Shown: positions 9,000 through 17,838, counted from the stretch's first letter. The stretch is 64,000 nucleotides of DNA from Donghicola eburneus (GCF_900115865.1 NZ_FOXY01000001.1:434001-498000), one strand, 5' to 3'. Translations and numbers: made by a program. The notes: generated from the sequence alone by a model not told the origin.

Positions 9000-10973
9000 T
9001 TAGCCCCGGTTCATCCGGTTTTCGATCAGCTCGTCCACGCAGCCGGGTTCGGCCAAGGTCGAAGTGTCACCCAGCGCGCCAAAGTCGTTCTCGGCGATCT
9101 TGCGCAGGATACGGCGCATGATCTTGCCCGAACGGGTCTTGGGCAGGTTGGGGGCCCACTGGATCAGGTCGGGTTTCGCGATCGGACCGATCTCGGTGCG
9201 GACCCACTTCTCCAGCTCTTTGCGCAGCTCTTCGGTGGGCTCTTCGCCGTTCATCAGGGTGACATAGGCGTAGATGCCCTGACCCTTGATCTCGTGCGGG
9301 TAGCCAACCACTGCGGCCTCGGCGACTTTGGCGTGTGCCACCAGCGCGCTTTCGACTTCGGCAGTGCCCATGCGGTGACCCGATACGTTGATCACGTCGT
9401 CCACACGGCCAGTGATCCAGTAGTAGCCATCCTCGTCACGGCGGCAGCCGTCACCCGAGAAGTAGTAGCCCTTGTACTGACTGAAGTACGTGTCCTGGAA
9501 GCGCTCGTGGTCGCCCCAGACGGTACGCATCTGGCCGGGCCAGCTGTCGGCGATACACAGAACGCCTTCGGTCGCACCTTCGAGAACTTCGGCAGTGGTG
9601 GGGTCCAGAACGATCGGCTGAACACCAAAGAAGGGCGTGGTTGCCGAGCCGGGCTTCAGCGCGGTTGCGCCGGGTAGCGGTGTCAGCAGGTGACCACCGG
9701 TTTCGGTCTGCCACCACGTGTCAACGATAGGCGCTTTGCCCTTGCCGACAACGTCGTTGTACCAATTCCATGCTTCGGGGTTGATCGGTTCACCCACGGT
9801 GCCAAGGGTCTTGATCGACGACAGGTCATACTTCTCGACGAACTCGGTGCCCTTGCCCATCAGAGCGCGGATCGCGGTCGGCGCGGTGTAGAACTGGTTG
9901 ACCTTGTGCTTTTCGCAGACAGCCCAGAAACGACCGGCGTCGGGGTAGGTAGGAACACCTTCGAACATTAGCGAGGTCGCGCCGTTCGCCAGCGGGCCAT
10001 AAACGATGTACGAGTGGCCGGTGACCCAACCCACGTCAGCGGTACACCAGTAGACGTCGCCCTCGTGGTAGTCGAAGACCAGCTCTTGGGTCATCGCCGC
10101 GTAGACCAGATAGCCGCCCGAGCAGTGGACAACGCCCTTGGGTTTGCCGGTCGAGCCCGAGGTGTACAGGATGAACAGCGGATCTTCGGCGTTCACTTCC
10201 TCGACGGGGCATTCGGGAGCTGCATGCTCCATCAGAGCGTTCACGTCCACGTCGCGACCGTCGACCCAAGTGGTCTGACCGCCGGTGTGCTTGACCACGA
10301 GGCAGCGAACCTTGTCCGAGCAGTGCAGAAGCGCGGCATCCGCGTTCGACTTCAGCGGGGTGACACGGCCGCCACGGGGCGCTTCGTCTGCGGTGATGAT
10401 GACCTTGGCGCCGCAGTCGTTGACGCGGTTTGCCAGAGCGTCGGGCGAGAAGCCCGCAAACACGATCGAGTGGATCGCGCCGATACGGGCACAGGCCAGC
10501 ATCGCATACGCCGCTTCGGGGATCATGGGGAGATACAGGATGACACGATCACCTTTGGTCACACCCTGGCTGCGCAGGACGTTCGCCATGCGGCAAACTT
10601 TGTCGTGCAGCTCGTTGTAAGTGATGTGCTGTGCTTCGTCGTCCGGATTGTCGGGCTCGAAGATGATCGCAGTCTGGTCGCCGCGCTTTTCGAGGTGACG
10701 GTCAATACAGTTGTAGGCAACGTTCAGGGTGCCATCGTGGAACCACTTGATGCTGACTTCACCGAAGTTGTAGTTGACGTCTTTGACTTGGGTGTAGGGC
10801 TTGATCCAGTCCAGACGTTTGCCGTGCTCGCCCCAGAATGCTTCGGGGTCGTTCACCGACTGGGCATACATCTCTTGATACTTTGCCGCATCAATATGAG
10901 CGGTTTTCGCGAATTCAGTCGGAACTGGATAGACCGGTTCCTTGACCTCGGCGGTTTGCGCTTGAGTGGACAT
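9000..10973 (-). CDS. acsA: Acetyl-CoA synthetase (AMP-forming)
   Basis: 657-residue enzyme converting acetate, ATP and CoA to acetyl-CoA, AMP and PPi. The P-loop-like motif [16 protein letters not shown], the [10 protein letters not shown] adenylate motif, [20 protein letters not shown], and the C-terminal [13 protein letters not shown] with the acetylatable lysine are all present. The start follows GGGAGGAG at 4-5 bases. It heads the minus-strand cluster acsA-adk-DUF4212-actP. The lysine in the SGK motif implies control by Pat/sirtuin-type acetylation, as in other Acs proteins. Confidence 0.97.
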   Translation of the reverse strand: MSTQAQTAEVKEPVYPVPTEFAKTAHIDAAKYQEMYAQSVNDPEAFWGEHGKRLDWIKPYTQVKDVNYNFGEVSIKWFHDGTLNVAYNCIDRHLEKRGDQTAIIFEPDNPDDEAQHITYNELHDKVCRMANVLRSQGVTKGDRVILYLPMIPEAAYAMLACARIGAIHSIVFAGFSPDALANRVNDCGAKVIITADEAPRGGRVTPLKSNADAALLHCSDKVRCLVVKHTGGQTTWVDGRDVDVNALMEHAAPECPVEEVNAEDPLFILYTSGSTGKPKGVVHCSGGYLVYAAMTQELVFDYHEGDVYWCTADVGWVTGHSYIVYGPLANGATSLMFEGVPTYPDAGRFWAVCEKHKVNQFYTAPTAIRALMGKGTEFVEKYDLSSIKTLGTVGEPINPEAWNWYNDVVGKGKAPIVDTWWQTETGGHLLTPLPGATALKPGSATTPFFGVQPIVLDPTTAEVLEGATEGVLCIADSWPGQMRTVWGDHERFQDTYFSQYKGYYFSGDGCRRDEDGYYWITGRVDDVINVSGHRMGTAEVESALVAHAKVAEAAVVGYPHEIKGQGIYAYVTLMNGEEPTEELRKELEKWVRTEIGPIAKPDLIQWAPNLPKTRSGKIMRRILRKIAENDFGALGDTSTLAEPGCVDELIENRMNRG

Positions 10974-11335
10974 TAGGCTCCTCCCTCTGTCGTTTTATGG
11001 ACGCCCCGTATGGGGGCAAATTGCAGCCACAGAATATGTCGGCGTCTCTCCCTTAGCGAGACATTACCAGAGTTTGAAAACAATGGAATAAGTCCCTGCA
11101 AGGCATCAATTTATTTGTGAAGCTTGTTTACTCGCAGATGTCATTTTGTAAATTCACTGAAAATTGAGAGGTGAAATTTTCGTGAAAACAATGTGATAGG
11201 TGCAAAATGAGAAAACCGTTAGCGCGGTATCTTTGCGACCAATGTATGGGGTGGCTGCGACGGAACGGCGCAACCTTGACGATGGTAGCGCCGATCAATT
11301 TGTTTGCAGTTTGCTGGTCAGATGGTTGCAACCTT
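10974..11335. promoter_or_regulatory. acsA upstream region, no gene seen
   Basis: About 360 bases, noticeably AT-richer from 11080 to 11200. It must hold the acsA promoter. The acsA leader contains GACAGAGGGAGGAG just before the ATG. Short open frames exist on both strands, but none has plausible composition or a recognisable product. Confidence 0.5.
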
Positions 11336-11614
11336 TTACTGAAGCCGCATTTGACCCCGTCTGGCCCCGCGGCGTCTGGGGGCGGGCATGGGCCGTGTCG
11401 CTTCGACCAGCATGGTTTCGAACGCGGCCAATGCTGCTGAGTCGGAATCGAAATAGTGCAGTTTCGCGATTGCTGCGCGGGCCTCTGCGCGCATGTCGGT
11501 CGTATCCTCAAGGCTCAGACACCATTGAAGAAAGCCCGCCCGCGCCCGTTCTGTCGGATCAATTTGAGAGTGTTTTGCGGCCGTCAGTCCGGCCACGATG
11601 GTCGTTAAGGTCAT
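11336..11614 (-). CDS. Unrecognised 92-residue protein downstream of a cobalamin riboswitch
   Basis: The ATG at 11614 is chosen because CGCGGAGGG sits at proper spacing; the frame extends upstream to 11707 but without a ribosome-binding site. The product is soluble and helical-looking: MTLTTIVAGLTAAKHSQ, a middle rich in Ala/Glu, and a basic tail (APRRRGARRGQ). I do not recognise it. It is not CbtA, CbtB, BtuB, CobW, MetE or another usual B12-regulon member. A 37-codon frame (11611-11724) begins right after the riboswitch and ends ATGA-overlapping this start, which could couple translation. Confidence 0.55.
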   Translation of the reverse strand: MTLTTIVAGLTAAKHSQIDPTERARAGFLQWCLSLEDTTDMRAEARAAIAKLHYFDSDSAALAAFETMLVEATRPMPAPRRRGARRGQMRLQ

Positions 11615-11727
11615 AGCGCCCTCCGCGCGTTTGGACCAAGGAGGACAGGCGGAAACCGATATGCCCGAACGCTGCAGAAGCTGGGGCCACCGCATCCGCC
11701 GGAACACCCCGTCCGGGTTTGCATTGC

Positions 11728-11900
11728 TTAGATGGCAGGTCTCCTGACTCGCGTGTCTTTGCCGTTTCGGACCTTCCCGGCGCGGGGCCAGTGGTTCTGC
11801 CGAAGGGCTCTTCGCTTACAGTTGCGGGGGCAGTCGTGGATTTACACCACGTTCCCTTTTCATGCCGTTCCTGCCGGAGCAGGGCGGGCAACCATCTGCG
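11728..11900 (-). promoter_or_regulatory. Cobalamin (adenosylcobalamin) riboswitch
   Basis: On the minus strand the RNA opens with AGATGGTTGCC and closes with GAGTCAGGAGACCTGCC then ATCT, so P1 can pair (AGATGG / CCATCT). The core GACTGCCCCCGCAACTGTAAG, the AACCACTGG element and the B12 box are all present in order and spacing. No strong U-tract terminator follows, so control of translation initiation is more likely than attenuation. Confidence 0.93.
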
Positions 11901-11907
11901 CAGACCA

Positions 11908-11931
11908 TGACGGGCCCGTCTGGGCCCGTCA
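11908..11931 (-). terminator. Strong GC hairpin after the membrane protein gene
   Basis: Ten-base perfect arms TGACGGGCCC / GGGCCCGTCA with a 4-nt loop, 12 bases past the stop of the gene at 11943. It lacks a U-tract on the minus strand, so it may be an mRNA-stabilising or insulating hairpin rather than a classic terminator. It sits directly upstream of the riboswitch. Confidence 0.55.
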
Positions 11932-11942
11932 ATTCAATTCGC

Positions 11943-12602
11943 TCAGGCTTTGATGGATTGCCAATTGCATCTCGGCCAAAGCGTCACCGCGATCCAGAAA
12001 AATAGCCCCATAAAGCCAATTCCGAACACAGCGCCGCCGGCCTCTGCCAGTGCGGGGTGCAAGGTCAGCACGCCCGCCGTGCCCACCACAACGGCCAAAC
12101 CCTTTTGCGCTGGGACAAGGGCTGAACCTGTTGCGATTCCCAAAACCCATAGTGCCCCAAGCAATTCGGTCCCGCCGCCGATCCCCTCGATCAAACTGGT
12201 GGCGATGTGCCAGTGACGGGCGGCATCCGACGGGGCGGAGCGGTAAATCTCTGGCAAACTGGCCAGCGCCACCACGGCCACAAGCCCCGCCGCAATCACC
12301 AGTGCGGACCAGACAAAGCCTACTCCGGTGATCCAGCGTCGCCAAAGGGGCGCATTGCGCTCTGACAGGGCCAGCACCAGCATTAACAGCGCCAGCCCGT
12401 TGACCACATAAATGCTGAAATACCACAGCCGCAACGCGCCGGAATGGGTGACGATAAAGGCGATGGTCCGGATTGACGGCACGCCCGCCGCATCCAGATC
12501 TGCCCCAGCAAAGATGGTCGCGTACATCAGCAGGCCAACCAGATAGGTTAGCCCGCACACTGCTGCCGCCAGCGCCGCAAAGGGTCTATCCGACGACCGC
12601 AT
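11943..12602 (-). CDS. Predicted six-helix membrane protein, unknown function
   Basis: About 219 residues with roughly six hydrophobic segments (about 10-30, 48-75, 90-112, 130-155, 158-180, 187-208). Polar residues are sparse. I do not recognise a named family, although the pattern resembles small DUF4149/DUF998-like membrane proteins. ATG at 12602 is preferred over the GTG two codons earlier. The start region overlaps the end of the upstream lipoprotein gene by about 17 bases, which implies co-translation. Confidence 0.75.
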   Translation of the reverse strand: MRSSDRPFAALAAAVCGLTYLVGLLMYATIFAGADLDAAGVPSIRTIAFIVTHSGALRLWYFSIYVVNGLALLMLVLALSERNAPLWRRWITGVGFVWSALVIAAGLVAVVALASLPEIYRSAPSDAARHWHIATSLIEGIGGGTELLGALWVLGIATGSALVPAQKGLAVVVGTAGVLTLHPALAEAGGAVFGIGFMGLFFWIAVTLWPRCNWQSIKA

Positions 12603-12966
12603 GGCCACGCCCCTTCATGCAGTTGATCACGATGTCTTCTTTCTTGTCTTGGTTTTCGACCGCGACCGTGCCGCCCAGAATGGCGGCACCCCCCAACGCG
12701 TTACCAACCATGTCGTCATCGTCTGCCACTGCCGACAGCAGAGCCCCCGCGGCCGCTCCGATGGCGGCAGCACCGTAGGTCTCTTGGGTCAATTGGGTCT
12801 GGTTCTTGGCCAGTCGCTGGCAGGCAGCCAGATCGCTCTGGAACCCGATCGTGGTGGGGCCGTCATTGATCGGTGTGTAGTTTGCGCCGCTGTCACCGCA
12901 GGCGGACAGCAGGGTGCCTGCGAATAGGGCGAGGATGAAGTGCTTCGAGTAACCTTCCATGGTCAT
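12586..12966 (-). CDS. Lipoprotein with glycine-zipper segment
   Basis: 126 residues. Signal peptide with lipobox LLSAC (Cys 22), then a soluble part and a Gly/Ala-rich helix AIGAAAGALLSAV typical of glycine-zipper outer-membrane lipoproteins. Four cysteines are present, including one near the C-terminus (NCMKGRGH). The role is probably in the envelope. It overlaps the start of the downstream membrane protein gene. Confidence 0.8.
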   Translation of the reverse strand: MTMEGYSKHFILALFAGTLLSACGDSGANYTPINDGPTTIGFQSDLAACQRLAKNQTQLTQETYGAAAIGAAAGALLSAVADDDDMVGNALGGAAILGGTVAVENQDKKEDIVINCMKGRGHAVVG

Positions 12967-13062
12967 GCTCCGTGTCTGAATTTTCTGACACGGCTTTTGA
13001 CCGATTGGTGCAATTTCTCACATGACCGCAGGTGTCACAGACATGACACTTGGTGCCAATTG

Positions 13063-13977
13063 TCACGCGGGGCGCTGCAGGTGCAGGTAGGTCTCGCGAA
13101 AGCGGCGCTCTAGATGGTCGCCCGCCAGCAGTGTTCCGCCCGAGCCAAGGGGGGCGACATTGGTGTCGTAATTCGGGTTAAAGAAAAGCGGGACGCTGAC
13201 GCGTTCTTGGCTCGTGCCGATGACGCGGTGCAAGGTGGCTTTGATCCGCCCGTTGGTCCAGCTTTCCAGCATTTCGCCGAAATTAATGATGAATGTGCCT
13301 GGCTCGGCTTGAACAGCCAGCCATGAGCCGTCGCGCTGCTGCACTTCCAGTCCCGCAACGCCGTCTGTCGCCAAGAGCGTCACGCAGCCATAGTCCGTAT
13401 GCGCCGCGATCCCGAAATCATTAGCACCCGCATCGACCGGACGGCTGGGGTAGTAATTCCCGCGCAGCAAGGTCATCGGCTTGGTAAAGGCTTCGTCAAA
13501 GCTGCCCTCGGGCAGGCCGACCGCTGCAATAATCCCGCGAAGTGTGTTCATGGCGACGCCAACCGCGCGGTCCGCATAATCTTCGACGATCTGTTTGAAA
13601 CCGGCGGGCTGATCTGGCCACTGATTTGGCGCGTAGCAGGTCAGATGGGCCAGCGGGTCATTGGCGGGCAGCGCGAGGCCACTGTCAAAGACCTGCTTGT
13701 AGTCGGGGTTCGCGTTGGGATCGACCTGTTCGGAATAGGGTGCACCCCAACCGCGGTTCGCACCGGTGCGGGCCATGTTCACAGGCTCTTTGGCGGCCTC
13801 TGGCAACTGAAAGAACGCGCGATAGGCGTCGATCACGCGCAAGACGTCCTCTGGCGTAAGGTCGCTGTTCACCAAAGTCATGAAGCCGACCTCTTGGGCT
13901 GCGCGGCGCAGCTCTGCCATCGTTTCAGGCGCGCGGGAGATCATCTCGCGGGCGTCGATACGGGGGATGGTGGTCAT
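13063..13977 (-). CDS. 2-oxoglutarate/Fe(II)-dependent oxygenase, isopenicillin N synthase family
   Basis: 304 residues, the standard length of the family. The N-terminal DIOX_N region contains the GFMTLVNSDL strand. The Fe(II) facial triad is HTDYG (His-x-Asp) and the later His in IKATLHRVIG, followed by ERVSVPLFF, whose Arg-x-Ser binds 2-oxoglutarate. The substrate cannot be told from sequence; relatives include gibberellin-type and flavonoid-type oxygenases and bacterial proteins of unknown role. It is divergent from nothing nearby; the XRE gene lies 36 bases upstream on the same strand, so the two may be co-transcribed. Confidence 0.88.
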   Translation of the reverse strand: MTTIPRIDAREMISRAPETMAELRRAAQEVGFMTLVNSDLTPEDVLRVIDAYRAFFQLPEAAKEPVNMARTGANRGWGAPYSEQVDPNANPDYKQVFDSGLALPANDPLAHLTCYAPNQWPDQPAGFKQIVEDYADRAVGVAMNTLRGIIAAVGLPEGSFDEAFTKPMTLLRGNYYPSRPVDAGANDFGIAAHTDYGCVTLLATDGVAGLEVQQRDGSWLAVQAEPGTFIINFGEMLESWTNGRIKATLHRVIGTSQERVSVPLFFNPNYDTNVAPLGSGGTLLAGDHLERRFRETYLHLQRPA

Positions 13978-14013
13978 GGCAGGGGCCTTTCGGGTGTCGC
14001 GTCGCGGCGGACC

Positions 14014-14778
14014 CTAGCGCCCTTGGGGCACGGTTTCCAGCGTGTTCGCAGGGCGCGCCATCAGGGCGCCGAAATCCACGACCCCCCAGAATCCCGCAAT
14101 CTTGTAGGGCTTGAGGAGGTGTTCTGGTGCAACCAGCTGGTCCTGTCGCGAAAGCTCCGAGATTTTCTCGCTCAGCGCCTGAATATCTTGGCGGATCTCC
14201 AGCGCGGTTTCGCTCCGCATCCGGCGCGATATGGTAAAGAAATGATCTGCGTTACCTGATGGGGTGCTGATCCCATGCGCGATGAAGCGCAGGTTGACCT
14301 CTTTGAGGAGGGGCAGAAGCGGGCCATTGGGTCGGAACCGGATCGGGGCATGCGACAAAAGCCGAATTTTGTTGCCCGCACCGACCTCTGCCAATCCCAG
14401 ACGTTCCAGCGTCATGCCCATCTGGTGCAGCCGCGTCGGGCTCAGGCCCATGATTTGTGCGATGTATTCAGGCGCACGCAGATCACGCAGCAGGATCAGA
14501 AAGTAAAAGAGGGGCGGGTCGGCCGCCAAACTTAGTTCGGTGGCCATGGGTAATACGGTCGCCTCTGCCTTCTGGCGGGCAGCATTGTCGGTCACGTCCG
14601 ACAGCGACAAATCGAGTGCGTCGCAAATTTCGATGATGCGGCTCAGTTTGCAATCCCGCGCCGCAAAGATGCGTTTGATTGTGGGTTCTGACAGACCCAG
14701 CGTGTCAGCCAGATCGGCATAGGTCATGCGCCGTGCACGCAGAGCCTCTTGAAGGACTTTGAAGACATCTCCGCGCAT
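14014..14778 (-). CDS. XRE-family transcriptional regulator
   Basis: 254 residues. The N-terminal helix-turn-helix is at about 13-65 (MTYADLADTLGLSEPTIKRIF). The C-terminal part, of about 180 residues, has no motif I recognise but is probably a ligand or oligomerisation domain. It is divergent from the SMP-30-like gene, with four TGATAC/GTATCA-type half-sites between them that are its likely operators. It may control the oxygenase downstream and the propeller protein across the intergenic region. Confidence 0.85.
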   Translation of the reverse strand: MRGDVFKVLQEALRARRMTYADLADTLGLSEPTIKRIFAARDCKLSRIIEICDALDLSLSDVTDNAARQKAEATVLPMATELSLAADPPLFYFLILLRDLRAPEYIAQIMGLSPTRLHQMGMTLERLGLAEVGAGNKIRLLSHAPIRFRPNGPLLPLLKEVNLRFIAHGISTPSGNADHFFTISRRMRSETALEIRQDIQALSEKISELSRQDQLVAPEHLLKPYKIAGFWGVVDFGALMARPANTLETVPQGR

Positions 14779-14789
14779 GTGGGCTCCTG

Positions 14790-14859
14790 TGATACGGGAT
14801 TGGGTGGTGTCGTATCGTTAAATGATACCAAAACGATGATCGGCGCAATAATCGTATCA
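14790..14859. promoter_or_regulatory. Cluster of TGATAC / GTATCA inverted half-sites
   Basis: TGATACG at 14790-14796, CGTATCG at 14811-14817, TGATAC at 14823-14828 and CGTATCA at 14853-14859. The central pair forms GTATC-N7-GATAC. The cluster fills the 123-base gap between the divergent XRE regulator and the SMP-30-like gene. It is probably the regulator's binding region, overlapping both promoters. Confidence 0.6.
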
Positions 14860-14901
14860 CACATATAGGAAGTTTTCATCTTTACCGATGGAGATTTCAG
14901 A

Positions 14902-15732
14902 ATGACTTTACGCTTGAATGCGACCCTTGTGGCAGGTGTGGCGGCGACCTTTACAGCCCATTCGGCAACCGCAGGTGAGTTTGAGTTGCCCGAGTCAGCG
15001 ATCTTTGACGCGGCGCATAACCGGATCATCGTGAGCAACATCAAAGGTGGCTTCACAGACGCGGATGGGAATGGCTATTTGTCCAGCCTGAACCCTGACG
15101 GGACAGTGATGGCACAGCATTGGCTGACGAGTTTGGATGCGCCCAAGGGAATGGCGATCTTGGGGAAGCGGCTGTTCGTGGCAGACGTTACGGGATTGGT
15201 TGAAGTGGATTTGGAGAGCGCTGCAGTGGTGGCTGTCCACCACGCGAAAACGGCCGAATTCCTAAATGATGTGACGGCGGCCGATGACGCGGTCTATGTC
15301 TCTGATCTGATGACTGACACGATCTGGCGCCTGCAGGACGAAAACTTTGAACCTTGGGTGCAAAGCGCAGCACTCAGCCATCCGAACGGGATTGCCTGGG
15401 ATGAAGATCGGTTGATCGTTGGGTCTTGGGGGCAGGGCCTGCACGAGGATTTCACCACAGACGCGCCGGGCGATGTGTTGGCGATTGATGCGGAAAGCCA
15501 AGACATTGAGGTGATCGCGGAAGGGGTCGGAAACATCGACGGTGTTGTGATGGTGGACGGACGCCTGATCGTTAGCGACTGGGTGCAGGGGGCCCTGATC
15601 GAAGTTCAGGACGGCGGCGCAGAGGTGATCGGTAGGTTCCCAACAGGCTTGGCTGACATTGGGACCGATGGGGTGAACCTGCTGCTGCCGCACATGCTGG
15701 AGGGTCGCGTGCAAGTTCTGCCACTGCCGTAA
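14902..15732 (+). CDS. Exported SMP-30/gluconolactonase-like beta-propeller
   Basis: 276 residues with a signal peptide (about 1-24, cleavage near SATAGEF). The remainder shows repeating propeller blades such as ESAIFDAAHNRIIVSNI, PKGMAILGKRLFVADVTG, LNDVTAADDAVYVSDLMTD, PNGIAWDEDRLIVGSW and IDGVVMVDGRLIVSDW. The N and D residues at blade starts resemble the metal-binding site of SMP-30/gluconolactonase proteins. A periplasmic lactonase or sugar-binding protein is likely; the substrate is unknown. It is divergent from the XRE gene and ends just before a strong terminator. Confidence 0.8.
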   Translation: MTLRLNATLVAGVAATFTAHSATAGEFELPESAIFDAAHNRIIVSNIKGGFTDADGNGYLSSLNPDGTVMAQHWLTSLDAPKGMAILGKRLFVADVTGLVEVDLESAAVVAVHHAKTAEFLNDVTAADDAVYVSDLMTDTIWRLQDENFEPWVQSAALSHPNGIAWDEDRLIVGSWGQGLHEDFTTDAPGDVLAIDAESQDIEVIAEGVGNIDGVVMVDGRLIVSDWVQGALIEVQDGGAEVIGRFPTGLADIGTDGVNLLLPHMLEGRVQVLPLP

Positions 15733-15738
15733 AGCGAA

Positions 15739-15767
15739 ACCCCCGCGTCCATGTGAGGCGCGGGGGT
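15739..15767. terminator. Bidirectional terminator between convergent genes
   Basis: Nine-base perfect arms ACCCCCGCG / CGCGGGGGT with an 11-nt loop, between the propeller gene (+) and the aminotransferase (-). TGTTT follows on the plus strand, with a short flanking GCGA/TCGC extension. Confidence 0.8.
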
Positions 15768-15773
15768 CGCTGT

Positions 15774-17093
15774 TTAGGCGGTGGTGCTGATCGCTTCGCC
15801 AAGAATATCGATCAGGGTATCAATATTCTCTTTCTCAAAGATCAGCGGCGGCGACATTGCAATCGTTTCGCCCGTATAGCGGACCATGGCACCGGCTTTG
15901 TAGCACTTGAGGAAGACCTCGTAAGCTCTTGTTCCGAATTCACCTTCGCGGCTTTCCAGTTCCACGCCACCGATCAGACCGATGTTTCGGATATCCTTGA
16001 TTGGGCCTTTGTCGCGCAGGCTGTGGACCTTTTCTTCCCAGTAGCTTTCAAGCTCTGCGGCACGGGTCAGCAACCCGTTCTGCTCGTAAATGTCGAGCGT
16101 CGCCAAACCGGCCGCGCAGGCCACAGGGTGGCCCGAATAGGTGTAGCCGTGGAACAGTTCGATCATGCCCTCGGGGCCGGTCATGAAGGCATCGTGGATA
16201 AAGCCCTGCGCGAACACAGCGCCCATGGGCAGCGTCCCGTTGGTGATCCCTTTGGCCGTGGTGAACATGTCGGGCACGACGCCAAATTTCTGGCTGGCAA
16301 AAGGCGTCCCCAAACGGCCAAACCCAGTGATAACCTCGTCAAAGATCAGCAGAATGCCGTGCTGGCTGGTGATCTCGCGCAGGCGCTGCAGATAGCCTTT
16401 GGGCGGGATCAAGACACCGGTAGAGCCAGCGACGGGTTCCACGATTACAGCGGCAATGGTTTCTGCGCCATGCAGGGCGATGATACGCTCCAGATCGTCG
16501 GCGAGATGCGCGCCATGCTCTGGCTGGCCCTTGCTAAAGGCGTTCTCGGGCAGGTGCGTGTGGGGCAGGTGGTCCACGCCGGTCAGCATTGTGCCAAAGT
16601 TCTTGCGGTTGTTGACGATACCGCCCACGGAAATGCCGCCAAAGCCGACGCCGTGGTACCCACGCTCGCGACCGATTAGACGGGTGCGCTGGCCTTCGCC
16701 GCGCGCACGGTGGTAGGCGAGCGCAATTTTCAGCGCGGTATCTACGGACTCAGAGCCGGATCCGGTGAAGAACACGTGCTTGAATTCATCGGGCGCGAGG
16801 GCGCGCAAACGATCGGCAAATTCAAACGCGATCGGGTGACCCATCTGGAACGCAGGCGCATAGTCCATTTCCAAGAGCTGGTTATATGCTGCCTTCGCGA
16901 TCGATTCATAGCCGTGCCCGGCGTTGCAGCACCACAGACCAGCAGTGCCGTCCAAAATATCGCGCCCGTCGTCAGAGGTATAGTGCACCCCCTTGGCCCC
17001 GACCAGCATCCGCGGGTCGGCCTTGAACTGGCGGTTGGCGGTAAAAGGCATCCAGAAGGCGTCTAGCGGGATATTGCGCGCAGCTTGATTCAT
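15774..17093 (-). CDS. Class III omega-aminotransferase (beta-alanine:pyruvate type)
   Basis: 439 residues from the ATG at 17093; the open frame continues upstream into the divergent regulator region and was trimmed. The fold-type I signatures are clear: FTGSGSESVDTALKIA (phosphate binding), GREGYHGVGFG-like RERGYHGVGFG, LLIFDEVITGFGRLG (Asp binding the pyridine N) and TTAKGITNGTLPMGAV with the PLP lysine. The N-terminal DAFWMPFTANRQFK with the aromatic pocket is typical of omega-amino acid:pyruvate transaminases. Beta-alanine, GABA, taurine or a polyamine-derived amine could be the donor. It is divergent from an XRE-cupin regulator of the PuuR type, which supports amine catabolism. Confidence 0.92.
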   Translation of the reverse strand: MNQAARNIPLDAFWMPFTANRQFKADPRMLVGAKGVHYTSDDGRDILDGTAGLWCCNAGHGYESIAKAAYNQLLEMDYAPAFQMGHPIAFEFADRLRALAPDEFKHVFFTGSGSESVDTALKIALAYHRARGEGQRTRLIGRERGYHGVGFGGISVGGIVNNRKNFGTMLTGVDHLPHTHLPENAFSKGQPEHGAHLADDLERIIALHGAETIAAVIVEPVAGSTGVLIPPKGYLQRLREITSQHGILLIFDEVITGFGRLGTPFASQKFGVVPDMFTTAKGITNGTLPMGAVFAQGFIHDAFMTGPEGMIELFHGYTYSGHPVACAAGLATLDIYEQNGLLTRAAELESYWEEKVHSLRDKGPIKDIRNIGLIGGVELESREGEFGTRAYEVFLKCYKAGAMVRYTGETIAMSPPLIFEKENIDTLIDILGEAISTTA

Positions 17094-17219
17094 CAGAGCG
17101 ATCCTATAAGTCGTTTGAGACAGATTACGCCTTTGGTTTGCCAGCGGAAGTCTGTTTTTTGCTTTCTCTAAGATATTGATATAACGATACCGGATCGGAA
17201 AACGTTGCGGATCGTGAAC

Positions 17220-17789
17220 ATGGTGAACAACTTCGATGACCCAGAAAACGAGGTGGCCATCCGGCTGCGTCGCTTGCGGCTTGCGCGGGGGCTCTCCCAA
17301 CGGGCGCTGGCCAAGGCAGCAGGGGTCAACAATTCCACGGTGTCTCTGATCGAGAGCGGGCAGATGAACCCGTCAGTGGGCGCGCTCAAGCGGGTTCTGA
17401 CCGGCTTTCCGATTGGAATGGCGGAATTCTTTGCCTTTGATGCTACGCCAAACGAGCAGGTGTTTTTCGCTGCCGAAGAGCTGAAAGAGATTGGCAAGGG
17501 CGGCATTTCCTACCGTCAAGTGGGCGGTACTATTCCTAGTCGTACCCTGCAAATTCTGCACGAAACCTACAAAGTCGGGGCGAGCACGGGCACCGTTCTG
17601 CTCAGCCACGAGGGTGAAGAAGGCGGCATTGTCATCAAAGGCAGGCTCGAGGTTATCGTGGGGGAACAGCGCAAGATTTTGGGGCCCGGGGATGCCTATT
17701 TGTTCGACAGCCGCATGCCCCATTCCTTTCGGGCGATCGGCAAAGATGAATGCGTCGTCATCAGTGCGAGTACGCCGCCAACCTTCTGA
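17220..17789 (+). CDS. XRE-cupin transcriptional regulator (PuuR-like)
   Basis: About 189 residues from the ATG at 17220; a TTG five codons earlier is the alternative. The N-terminal HTH (about 10-65, RLARGLSQRALAKAAGVNNSTVSLIESG) is joined to a C-terminal cupin (about 110-180, LSHEGEEGGIVIKGRLEVIVG and GDAYLFDSRMPHSF). This is the layout of PuuR and other regulators of polyamine or amino-acid catabolism. It is divergent from the omega-aminotransferase, which is its probable target. The gap between them (17094-17219) contains GATATTGATATAACGATAC, a candidate operator. Confidence 0.87.
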   Translation: MVNNFDDPENEVAIRLRRLRLARGLSQRALAKAAGVNNSTVSLIESGQMNPSVGALKRVLTGFPIGMAEFFAFDATPNEQVFFAAEELKEIGKGGISYRQVGGTIPSRTLQILHETYKVGASTGTVLLSHEGEEGGIVIKGRLEVIVGEQRKILGPGDAYLFDSRMPHSFRAIGKDECVVISASTPPTF

Positions 17790-17815
17790 GATTTAGCGAA
17801 AATCCTAAATACATC

Positions 17816-17838
17816 GCGGGGAACCGTGGTCCCGCTTT
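17816..17838 (+). terminator. Weak terminator after the XRE-cupin gene
   Basis: Arms GCGGG / CCCGC with inner ACC/GGT pairing, followed by TTTCAT. It separates the regulator from the chemotaxis operon. The U-tract is only three bases long. Confidence 0.5.

Noticed and set aside
11559-11891. 110-codon minus-strand frame across the cobalamin riboswitch
   Set aside because: Its sequence is dictated by the structured RNA and it lacks a plausible start.
17094-17300. Long N-terminal extension of the omega-aminotransferase frame
   Set aside because: It crosses the promoter and HTH start of the divergent regulator; family proteins begin near MNQAARN.
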